Under the pieces are notes generated by a model. The model worked only from the letters and a program-made list of their open reading frames with translations, did no database searches and had not been told where the DNA came from. Position numbers and translations under genes: made by a program. From assembly GCA_025774405.1 (NCBI GenBank), contig JALGWB010000077.1, forward strand, positions 1 to 8,415: 8,415 nt of DNA. The letters are read 5' to 3'. This document shows, one piece after another, positions 1 to 6,443 of this stretch (position 1 is the first letter of the stretch; the number at the start of each line of letters is the position of its first letter). Origin of the DNA: a bacterium (GTDB lineage: Bacteria > Arandabacterota > Arandabacteria > Arandabacterales > Arandabacteraceae).

Positions 1-264
1 TACAGTGCTTTCTACAATACCGATCTGGACATCTATCTCAGAGGACTTGGGGTCACTGACCTGATCATCACGGGAGTTCTTACGAACGTTTGCTGCGAGT
101 CAACCGCCAGGGATGCATTCTTCCGTGATTACCGAGTCTTCTTCGTAGCGGACGCCACAGCGAGCTCGGAGCCGGAGTTCCACGTGGCTTCACTCAAAAA
201 TCTGGCTTATGCCTTTGCCTATGTGACAACTACAGACGAGATACTGAGCCAGCTTCGAACTTAG
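1..264 (+). CDS. Isochorismatase-family cysteine hydrolase, C-terminal part
   Basis: This open frame enters at the left edge and stops at TAG 262-264, leaving 87 visible residues. It carries the family's signature segment, TGVLTNVCCESTARDAF, at visible residues 24-40. The first cysteine (visible residue 31) sits where the nucleophilic cysteine of isochorismatase/nicotinamidase-type hydrolases lies, after the TN pair that forms the cis-peptide region. The SAF.TDLD start and the VADATAS.EPE.H tail also fit the family. The N-terminal part with the catalytic Asp and Lys lies outside the window, so the substrate cannot be inferred; related enzymes act on isochorismate, nicotinamide, N-carbamoyl compounds or ureidoacrylate. 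The gene runs toward the minus-strand operon and there is no sign that the two are functionally linked. Family assignment is firm; the specific function is unknown. Confidence 0.87.
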   Translation, partial: YSAFYNTDLDIYLRGLGVTDLIITGVLTNVCCESTARDAFFRDYRVFFVADATASSEPEFHVASLKNLAYAFAYVTTTDEILSQLRT

Positions 265-288
265 GTTAACACCAGAGGTACAACCCGG

Positions 289-390
289 TTAGCGCGCAGA
301 CTTCTTCTTTTTCTTCTTCTTGGGTCTGCTCTTGCCTGTAGTCCCCTGAAAGATCTTGCCCCTTCTGGTCCTCCTGTCACCCTTACCCAC
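289..390 (-). CDS. thx: 30S ribosomal protein bTHX (33 residues)
   Basis: This is a very short, highly basic protein. It starts MGKGDRRTRRGKIF, continues with QGTTGKSRP and ends in a run of seven lysines followed by SAR. The GKGD-(R/K)-(R/K)-T-(R/K)-RGKI...GT.GK.RP-Kn pattern is that of bTHX, the roughly 27-residue peptide first seen in the Thermus small subunit, where it fills a cavity in the 30S head. The start is GTG at 388-390, supported by a GGAGGT Shine-Dalgarno site (398-403) seven bases upstream. An upstream GTG at 397-399 overlaps that site and would add three residues not typical of the family. The gene overlaps the end of the preceding Fe-S gene by 8 nt in another frame. It is probably co-transcribed or translationally coupled, although it has no metabolic link to the operon. 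I am confident because length, motif order, lysine tail and ribosome-binding site all agree. Confidence 0.9.
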   Translation of the reverse strand: MGKGDRRTRRGKIFQGTTGKSRPKKKKKKKSAR

Positions 391-1648
391 GCTTAACACC
401 TCCAACGTAGATGCAATCATCAAGACTAGCCTGTCCCCGGACTATGTCCTCAGCGAAGGACAAGCAGGTCGGTGCCCCACAACAGCCGCAGTCGATCTTG
501 GGCAAAGAATTGTATATCGCATCTTTCTGCTTCTTCTTCTCTATCGCCTTGGCCACATCATGGTCAAGTGGCCTAAGCGGTCTCGGTGCCAGCTTACGTT
601 CGAGAAAATAATATCCTTTCTTGTATCGATCAAGTACCTCATCCCTGTTGACCGACGTGCTTCCCCGAAATCTCTTAAGAAGCTTGAGCAAGCTGTTTCT
701 TGCAACGTACATGTTCTCAACCACAAGTGATCCCCCAATGCACCCGCCGAGGCACGAAGACAATTCAACAAAATCGATATCCCTTAGCTTCGAGCTTTCA
801 ATATCATCAAGCACCTTTGTGACATCACTCATACCTGAAACAGCAATCGACCGCTCAGAACCGAGCAGCCTCGTCATCTCACCAAGCATTGACCAGCCAG
901 CATCGAAAGTAAAACCGCCGACGTCCTCCTCAGTCACGTCCTCGTCTTTGACACCACTTACCGCTGAGAATAGAGGTGCAAATATATCAACCAGCGAAAT
1001 AGCACCATCTATCCACGATTTCTCCTTCTCAGCAGGTTGCTTGATTGAAACTATCTTTGCTGGGCATGTGGTTATGTAGATCACGCCTATTTCCTGCGTG
1101 TCAACACCAAGCTTCTCGCAAAGCTCTTGCTTGAAGTCACGAGCGGCGATCTCCCTTGGAACATCTATCGGGACAACCAACTCAGTCAGATCCGGATATT
1201 TTACCTGGATCAGCCGCACAACAGTTGGGCAAAACGACGATATCAAAGGAAGCCTGCCACGATATGTTGATAGGAACTCCTCAAGTGCAATCGTGACTTC
1301 CTGGCAGGCACGTGATACATCACAGACATAGTCAAAACCGATCCGCTTGAGTGCAACGACAACCTTCCTGGGATCGACTTCCGGTCTGAATTGTGAAAAG
1401 AGTACCGGCGAAGGTAAAGCCACCTTGTGTTTGAAATCCATAGAGCGGGCAAAAGGGTCAGTCAGAGGGACTATGGCACCACTTGGGCAGACATTCATGC
1501 ATTCACCGCAATCAACACAAAGCTCTTCAATCAATTTGGCCTTGCCATGCTTGACGCGAATCGCCTGAGTGGGACATACGCGCATGCACTTCATGCGCCC
1601 CTGGCAGCGTTCTTCTACGAACTTGATTGGATGATAATACTTCTCCAT
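383..1648 (-). CDS. Ferredoxin / [FeFe]-hydrogenase-like protein with C-terminal Fes domain
   Basis: This 421-residue soluble iron-sulfur protein has three parts. Residues about 10-60 are a two-cluster ferredoxin: the second site is complete (C44, C47, C50, C54), while the first has C15, C21 and C25 but Arg at position 18, where the second cysteine is expected. Residues about 85-330 resemble the large-subunit domain of [FeFe] hydrogenase, with counterparts of the three H-cluster motifs: SSFCP (C140), TTCPAK (C195) and SSCLGGCIGG (C299, C303). The four cysteines that would hold the cubane are kept, but the proton-relay cysteine next to C140 is Phe139. Residues about 383-412 form an Fes domain (DCGCCGAPTC plus C412), as in RnfB and corrinoid Fe-S proteins. 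Start ATG 1648 lies 5 nt after the preceding stop, with AAGG upstream. A sensory or electron-transfer role seems likelier than H2 catalysis; that is inference. Confidence 0.85.
   Translation of the reverse strand: MEKYYHPIKFVEERCQGRMKCMRVCPTQAIRVKHGKAKLIEELCVDCGECMNVCPSGAIVPLTDPFARSMDFKHKVALPSPVLFSQFRPEVDPRKVVVALKRIGFDYVCDVSRACQEVTIALEEFLSTYRGRLPLISSFCPTVVRLIQVKYPDLTELVVPIDVPREIAARDFKQELCEKLGVDTQEIGVIYITTCPAKIVSIKQPAEKEKSWIDGAISLVDIFAPLFSAVSGVKDEDVTEEDVGGFTFDAGWSMLGEMTRLLGSERSIAVSGMSDVTKVLDDIESSKLRDIDFVELSSCLGGCIGGSLVVENMYVARNSLLKLLKRFRGSTSVNRDEVLDRYKKGYYFLERKLAPRPLRPLDHDVAKAIEKKKQKDAIYNSLPKIDCGCCGAPTCLSFAEDIVRGQASLDDCIYVGGVKRG
398..403 (-). promoter_or_regulatory. Shine-Dalgarno site of the bTHX gene
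   Basis: The minus strand reads GGAGGT here, seven bases before the GTG at 388-390. The site lies inside the last codons of the upstream Fe-S protein gene. It decides the start of the bTHX gene in favour of the GTG that gives the family-typical MGKGD N-terminus. Confidence 0.75.
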
Positions 1649-1653
1649 AGAGA

Positions 1654-2088
1654 CTACCTTGCTTTGATAACTATATTGAGTTTGGTTCCCCTGCCAGGTT
1701 GCGAAGTGATTTCAAAATGATCTGAATTCCGCTTTATATTGGGCAATCCCATTCCAGCACCAAAGCCCATCTCCCTCATCTCGGGTGTCGCTGTGGAATA
1801 ACCTTCCTGCATTGCAAGTTCTATGTCCTCAATTCCCTGACCCTCATCCTCAAGCTCGATGCTTATCTTATCAGGTGTGACCCTCAGGCGCACAACGCCA
1901 CGGTCAGCATACATCACAACATTCATCTCCGCCTCATAAGCTGCTATCGCTGCCCTTCTCACGATGACGGGATCAAAGCCGATCTCCTTAAGAATCGACT
2001 TTATCTCAGTCGAGACAGAGCCGGCATTAGAGAAATCCTTCCCCATTATCGAGAATTCCTGAAAAAACAGCACTCCATCTTCCATCAC
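1654..2088 (-). CDS. GHKL ATPase, anti-sigma-factor-like serine/threonine kinase
   Basis: This 144-residue stand-alone histidine-kinase-type ATPase domain resembles SpoIIAB/RsbW anti-sigma kinases. The N box is AAYEAEMNVVMYA (residues about 49-61). The G1 box is EDEGQGIEDIELAM (about 79-92), followed by GYSTATPEMREMGFG. The G2 box GAGMGLPNIKRNSD and the final TSQPGRGT close the ATP site. There is no dimerisation helix with a phospho-acceptor histidine, no membrane segment and no extra sensor domain. Two starts are possible: GTG 2088, forming a GTGA overlap with the preceding stop, or ATG 2085, forming TGATG; they differ by one residue. Proteins of this kind occur next to DRTGG and [FeFe]-hydrogenase-like genes in anaerobes (from memory), and the same trio is present here. 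It probably phosphorylates or sequesters a regulator according to redox state, but no target is visible. Confidence 0.85.
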   Translation of the reverse strand: MMEDGVLFFQEFSIMGKDFSNAGSVSTEIKSILKEIGFDPVIVRRAAIAAYEAEMNVVMYADRGVVRLRVTPDKISIELEDEGQGIEDIELAMQEGYSTATPEMREMGFGAGMGLPNIKRNSDHFEITSQPGRGTKLNIVIKAR

Positions 2089-2441
2089 TTCGCAGTGCTG
2101 CTCCCTGACTTGAGCCCCTGCTTGTAGAGCCTCCCACAGGCTTCAAACATGGTGAGCGGACTCGCAAGAAGTGGCAGGTTCTTCTGCATGGCCAGCTTTA
2201 TGGCATCTTCATCCGGGCGCTTGCCTCTTATGTAAACCACTGCACCAACCTCAGCAACGTGGGCCGTTATGACCGACTGAACATTCGTCAGCCCGGTAAG
2301 CAGAATCGTTCCCGGTGTTGCAAATGCCAGAACATCACTCATCAGGTCGGCGCTGCAGACTTCCTCGAATTCGTCGCCAAGGTGACTGTCACCGGTTATC
2401 ACATCTGCATTGAGAATCTCCTTGATCTCAGTCAGCTTCAT
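2085..2441 (-). CDS. DRTGG-domain protein
   Basis: This 118-residue protein is essentially one DRTGG domain, the roughly 100-residue alpha/beta module also found in some CBS-domain proteins and next to phosphotransacetylase domains. It begins MKLTEIKEILNADVITG, has the central ADLMSDVLAF...GTILLTGL segment, then a GAVVYIRGKRPDEDAI strand-turn and an LPLLASPLTMFEACGRLY helix region. The domain's ligand is not firmly known, and no catalytic residues are apparent. Start ATG 2439-2441 is preceded by GAGG stretches and overlaps the end of the HdrA-type gene by 14 nt, while its stop overlaps the start of the ATPase gene. These overlaps imply coupled translation. With the ATPase and the hydrogenase-like protein it probably forms a small signalling unit that senses a metabolite or redox state; this is inferred from context only. 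Confidence 0.82.
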   Translation of the reverse strand: MKLTEIKEILNADVITGDSHLGDEFEEVCSADLMSDVLAFATPGTILLTGLTNVQSVITAHVAEVGAVVYIRGKRPDEDAIKLAMQKNLPLLASPLTMFEACGRLYKQGLKSGSSTAK

Positions 2442-4755
2442 CCTCGCACCTCGTCATCAGTCTCCTGCAAATTGTGCCGGCAGCAGCAAGCCCTTCCACG
2501 AAAGCTTCCTCAGCCGTCATTGGTTGACGTGCCAGGCCACAGGCCAAAACACCTTCTACGCTGGTGTCGAATGGTTCAAGCGGATCGGGGGAGGTGTTAA
2601 TGAATCCAAGATCGTCGATCTCAACGCCAAGGCTTGTGGCAAGGTCTTTATGCATTTCTCCATGAGCGTGAGCAGCCGAGAGAACGATCACATCTGCTTC
2701 GAGTTCCACATTGCCCTCGGTGCTCTCCAAAGCCACCTTAAGTGGGTTTTCCCCATAGATCCTCGGCTTAGCCTTGACCTGGATTAACTCAACACCCCGC
2801 TCGATTGCCTCACCCAGGAGGATTTCTTCGAAGCCAAAAAGCCGCAACCCCTTATGGACTATTGTTATCTGTGCATCCTCAACAACCTCTTTATAACGCA
2901 GTGCATTCTCAAGAACTTGCCTGCAGCAGAAACGGCTGCAATAACGATGCTGGTCATCTCTAGCTCCGACACATTGCACCATCAAGACTCGCTTTGCATT
3001 TATCCCGTTCGTGCTCATCCGGTCAGCAAATTCGTCCTGCGTCATTATATTTGGATTTGTGCCATAGCCGAATTCCTCTGGAATGTAGCGCCCCGATCCG
3101 GTAGCAATCAAAACCGCCCCGCATTCAATATCCCACTGACCACCATCCGAATCGAGAGAGATGACATAGCCCTGATTCCCCTTTTTGAGACACTTGATCC
3201 TGGAGTTGACATGAATCTTAGCATTTTCATCATCTTTAACAGATCTGATGTACTCATCAACCGTCTCGGCTTCCACACCCTCGGCAAGCGCAATCCGCTT
3301 GAAACCAATTCCTATTTCTGAATCCCCTTCTACAAGATGAACCGTGATGCCGTTCCTGAGCAGCATTCGAGATGCTGCAAGTCCCGCCATCCCACTCCCA
3401 ACTATGCAGACAGCTGGGGGCTTCCTTCTCACCGCAGGCTCCAGCCGGGCCGATTCCATCGCCTGCTTTATCGTCCGGGCAATATCACCATTGAGATCCT
3501 GAGCGCTGATCAATGTGACACTACCTCTTTCGAGGTTGAGCAGGTCTTCGAAAAATGTCTCGTATTTCCCGCTATGACATCCAAGGATCACGATATGTGA
3601 AGCATGGGCAATACCCGCTGAAAGAGCTTCTCTACCTTCCTTGTGACACAGATAGGAATACGTACCACGTTGTTCAAAACCGTTCGATCCAAGCTGTTCG
3701 AGAACCTTCTCGCTGACTCCGCCAAGCTTGAGACCATATCGGCATCCATAGACAAGCACCTTGTCGCCGGTTAGGCTCCTGGGCTCAGGTCTGGCGACAT
3801 CTGAGAACCCACTGGAAGAGACTGCCTTCGCCTGGATGACGGCAGTGTGAGCTGTGACAGGTCCGCAAACGGCCCCAGCAAACCTGATCGCTCCAACATC
3901 ATCAAGCAAATCCTTAAGAGAGTTCTGGACAAAGCCAAACCGGTTCAAGTCCCTACCTGCGGCTCTGGCAAATCTTCTGAAATCACGGTCAGCCCGCACC
4001 CCAACAGCCAAAACAACGAGGTCAAACTCAGCTTGCGATTTGTCTCTACCAAAAGTCACCTTGACCGATCCCTTACCGTTTTCCGTGATCTCATGTACCT
4101 CAGCCTCGACGAACTCAATCCAGTCGCTTGCCTCAAGCTCCGCCAGGAGAAGCTCACTGTCCTTGCCAATTGGGCGAAGCCCCTTGTGGAAGACTGTGAC
4201 CTTCACATCATCTCTCTGATGGGCCCGCTTTGCCTGCAAGAGCGAGCGCCGGCAGCACGTCGTCGAACAGAAATCGGCACCAATTGCCTCATTTCTGGAA
4301 CCAACACACTGAACAAAGGCTATGCTCCTTGGAATCTCGCCATCAGAAGGCCTAAGCAGATAGCCACCAAAGGGGCCTGTCGGACTTATCAGTCGTTCAA
4401 ACTCGTAACTGGTTATGACATCACTGCAGGTAGCGTATCCAAGGGTCAAATCAAGATCGGGATTGTATGTCTTTCCATCCGATGTGTAGATCAGACCATC
4501 AGCTTCAATGCTGATGGACTCAGTCTGCTGATCATAGACAACTGCTCCGGGATCACATTCCGCCAGACACAAGCCACAACCAATGCATCTTCGGCAACTG
4601 AGGCATCTAGCTGCCTCCTTGAGTGCCATCTCTTCAGTGAAGCCAAGCTCAACCTCCTTGAAGTTCAGCCTGCGTTCTTCAACCGGCAGCTCAGGCATCT
4701 TCTGCCGTTGGGTGGGTATGTCCTGAAACTCTGGTATGAACTTTGGTTTCTTCAC
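2428..4755 (-). CDS. HdrA-type flavoprotein: GltD tail plus two HdrA modules (775 residues)
   Basis: Residues 1-70 are the terminal Fe-S segment usually found after a GltD module: PVEERRLNFKEVELGFTEE leading to C51, C54, C57, C60, C63 and C67. Residues about 80-320 are the second half of an HdrA with no FAD-binding start of its own: GPFGG, RPSDG, then FVQCVGSR (C150) with C163, C167 and C168, the conserved HdrA cysteine set. Residues about 331-440 resemble the N-terminal domain that opens canonical HdrA. A second HdrA flavin module follows: dinucleotide fold GSGMAG at 453-458, VQCVGAR (C595) with C606, C610 and C611, and a closing ACGLARQPMTAEEA segment. There is no C-terminal ferredoxin. The start is GTG 4755, sharing GTGA with the preceding stop. 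Its first module seems to be completed by the previous polypeptide, so the two products probably assemble. Expected role: FAD and Fe-S electron transfer or bifurcation in the cytoplasm. Confidence 0.88.
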   Translation of the reverse strand: MKKPKFIPEFQDIPTQRQKMPELPVEERRLNFKEVELGFTEEMALKEAARCLSCRRCIGCGLCLAECDPGAVVYDQQTESISIEADGLIYTSDGKTYNPDLDLTLGYATCSDVITSYEFERLISPTGPFGGYLLRPSDGEIPRSIAFVQCVGSRNEAIGADFCSTTCCRRSLLQAKRAHQRDDVKVTVFHKGLRPIGKDSELLLAELEASDWIEFVEAEVHEITENGKGSVKVTFGRDKSQAEFDLVVLAVGVRADRDFRRFARAAGRDLNRFGFVQNSLKDLLDDVGAIRFAGAVCGPVTAHTAVIQAKAVSSSGFSDVARPEPRSLTGDKVLVYGCRYGLKLGGVSEKVLEQLGSNGFEQRGTYSYLCHKEGREALSAGIAHASHIVILGCHSGKYETFFEDLLNLERGSVTLISAQDLNGDIARTIKQAMESARLEPAVRRKPPAVCIVGSGMAGLAASRMLLRNGITVHLVEGDSEIGIGFKRIALAEGVEAETVDEYIRSVKDDENAKIHVNSRIKCLKKGNQGYVISLDSDGGQWDIECGAVLIATGSGRYIPEEFGYGTNPNIMTQDEFADRMSTNGINAKRVLMVQCVGARDDQHRYCSRFCCRQVLENALRYKEVVEDAQITIVHKGLRLFGFEEILLGEAIERGVELIQVKAKPRIYGENPLKVALESTEGNVELEADVIVLSAAHAHGEMHKDLATSLGVEIDDLGFINTSPDPLEPFDTSVEGVLACGLARQPMTAEEAFVEGLAAAGTICRRLMTRCEDEAD

Positions 4756-6443
4756 CTGCTAAGATACTCCTTTATCGAACTGGCAGCGATGTGCCCAGCC
4801 TGAATAGCCTCGATCACTGTCGCCGGACCTGTAACGTCATCCCCTCCTGCATAGATACCCTCTCGATTGGTAGCCATAGTTCGCTCATCGACAACGAAGG
4901 AATTCCATCTTGAGATTTCGAATCCATGATCATCAGGTAGGAATGAAAGATCAGGCTGCTGACTTATGGCTGGAATTATCAGGTCAGCTTCCACCTCGAA
5001 CTCGGATCCCTCAATCGGGATAGGTCTTCTTCTGCCACTGGCATCCAGCTTGCCAAGTTTCATCTTGGTACACACCATTCCGGTTACCTTGCCATTGCTG
5101 CCCAGTATTTTGACTGGAGCAGCAAGGTAATGGATCTTGACTCCCTCATGCTCAGCAGCTTCGACCTCCCAGGGATTGGCTGGCATCTCCTTTCTCGAGC
5201 GCCGGTAAAGGATTGTAACCTCATCGCAACCAAGTCTCAGAGCAGTTCTGGCTGAATCGATTGCTGAATTGCCGCCACCAATGACAATCACCTTGTTGCC
5301 GGGTTTGGTCTTATCCCCGAGATTCACTCGTTTGAGGAATTCGATACAATCCAGAAAGCCCTCATATTCATCTTCACCCGGCACCCTTAGCTTCAGTCCC
5401 TTGTAAGCTCCGACCCCGACAAAGACCGCCTTGTAGTCTTGCTTGAAGAGATCGTCAACCGTGAATTCCTTTGTAAGCGGGCTATTCAGTTTTATTTCAA
5501 CACCCAGTTCTTTGATATATTCGATATCACTCATCAAAATATCCCGTGGCAGCCTGTATTCGGGAATGCCCAGATGCATCATGCCACCGGGAACAGGCGC
5601 TGCCTCAAAAATTGTCACTCTGAAACCCTCCATTGCAAGGTCATGCGCTACGGTAAGACCAGCAGGGCCTGCACCAACGACGGCAACTTTCACCCTAAGG
5701 TTTCGCTTCGGTTTTGGCGGGACGAACTTACCAGCCCTGCGCTGGGCTATCTCGTATTCGGAGACAAAGCGTTTGAGGGCATCGATCGCAACTGGCTCGT
5801 CTTGCCTGCCTCGGTTGCATACAGACTCGCAAGGATGGGGACAGATTCGCCCGCAGACAGCCGGTAGCGGATTCCGCTCACGGATAACCCTTATCGCTTC
5901 TTCATAGCGACCACTGGCGATTAAACCGACATACCTTCTTATGTCAATGTGAACCGGACAACGTTCCTGGCATGCAGGGATTTCCTTCTCAATGTTGTAA
6001 ATGCCACCAAAGGTACGAGGACCGGCAAAGTCAATCGCTGTTCTGAGCATCAAGCCCTCATTGAAGGTATCGTAAGGTTTGATGGGACAAACAAGCAAAC
6101 ACGCTCCACATGACGTGCACTCAATACCAACCCTCGGAGGAAGACGCTTCGCGGCCACACGCACCTTACCATCTGCGCTGCGTACCTTCTCAATCCTGGT
6201 ATTGGTGAGAACCTTTATCCTCGGATGCTCAAGCACCTCATTTATCAGTCTTGAAGCAAGGCACAGAGCAGGATAATCTCCGGATGAAATCGTTTCCTCT
6301 TTGAGCAGCAATCCGCCGAGAAATGGTGACTCCTCAACAAGCGTAACATCTATCCCCGAACGTGCTGCCTCGATAGCTGCTTCAAGTCCGGCGATCCCAC
6401 CTCCCACAACAATGAGCGATCGAGATGTTATGCTATTAGTCAT
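4752..6443 (-). CDS. HdrA N-terminal module fused to a GltD-type NADPH oxidoreductase (563 residues)
   Basis: Residues 1-150 are the start of an HdrA: an FAD dinucleotide fold VVGGGIAGLEAA (G14-G19), a GG loop near 43, and a [4Fe-4S] site C109, C112, C115, C119 followed by the HdrA-like FNEGL...YNIE stretch. A GltD module follows, the small-chain type of NADPH-dependent glutamate synthase. It has Fe-S cysteines C158, C162, C197, C201, C205 and C209, an FAD fold VGAGPAGL (G257-G262), an NAD(P)H fold VIGGGNSAID (G389-G391) with YRRSRKEMPA after it (the Arg pair suggests NADPH), and a final AGGDDVTGPATV FAD motif. The Fe-S tail normally following GltD begins the next polypeptide. ATG 6443 overlaps the MvhD gene by 8 nt and has GAGG upstream. 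No glutamate synthase large chain is nearby, so this is probably the NADPH port of an Hdr-type complex rather than GltD itself. Confidence 0.88.
   Translation of the reverse strand: MTNSITSRSLIVVGGGIAGLEAAIEAARSGIDVTLVEESPFLGGLLLKEETISSGDYPALCLASRLINEVLEHPRIKVLTNTRIEKVRSADGKVRVAAKRLPPRVGIECTSCGACLLVCPIKPYDTFNEGLMLRTAIDFAGPRTFGGIYNIEKEIPACQERCPVHIDIRRYVGLIASGRYEEAIRVIRERNPLPAVCGRICPHPCESVCNRGRQDEPVAIDALKRFVSEYEIAQRRAGKFVPPKPKRNLRVKVAVVGAGPAGLTVAHDLAMEGFRVTIFEAAPVPGGMMHLGIPEYRLPRDILMSDIEYIKELGVEIKLNSPLTKEFTVDDLFKQDYKAVFVGVGAYKGLKLRVPGEDEYEGFLDCIEFLKRVNLGDKTKPGNKVIVIGGGNSAIDSARTALRLGCDEVTILYRRSRKEMPANPWEVEAAEHEGVKIHYLAAPVKILGSNGKVTGMVCTKMKLGKLDASGRRRPIPIEGSEFEVEADLIIPAISQQPDLSFLPDDHGFEISRWNSFVVDERTMATNREGIYAGGDDVTGPATVIEAIQAGHIAASSIKEYLSR

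Noticed and set aside
264..285. Bidirectional intrinsic terminator
   Set aside because: The stem is short and interrupted and there is no T-tract on either strand.
301..321. Simple CTT-type repeat
   Set aside because: It is the coding sequence of the lysine tail of bTHX on the minus strand.
356..1079. Plus-strand open frames over the hydrogenase-like gene
   Set aside because: They are antisense shadows of a gene with clear Fe-S motifs and show low-complexity Ser/Thr-rich translations.
4752..4755. Frameshift error splitting one HdrA-GltD gene
   Set aside because: The junction is a regular GTGA stop/start overlap in a linker between domains, like the other overlaps in this operon, and no conserved core is broken.
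3847..4803. 318-residue plus-strand open frame
   Set aside because: It lies fully antisense to the HdrA-type gene, has no recognisable motif, and mirrors the codon structure of the real gene.
4752..6443. True glutamate synthase small subunit (gltD)
   Set aside because: The GltD body is embedded in an HdrA-type protein and no glutamate synthase large subunit is present.
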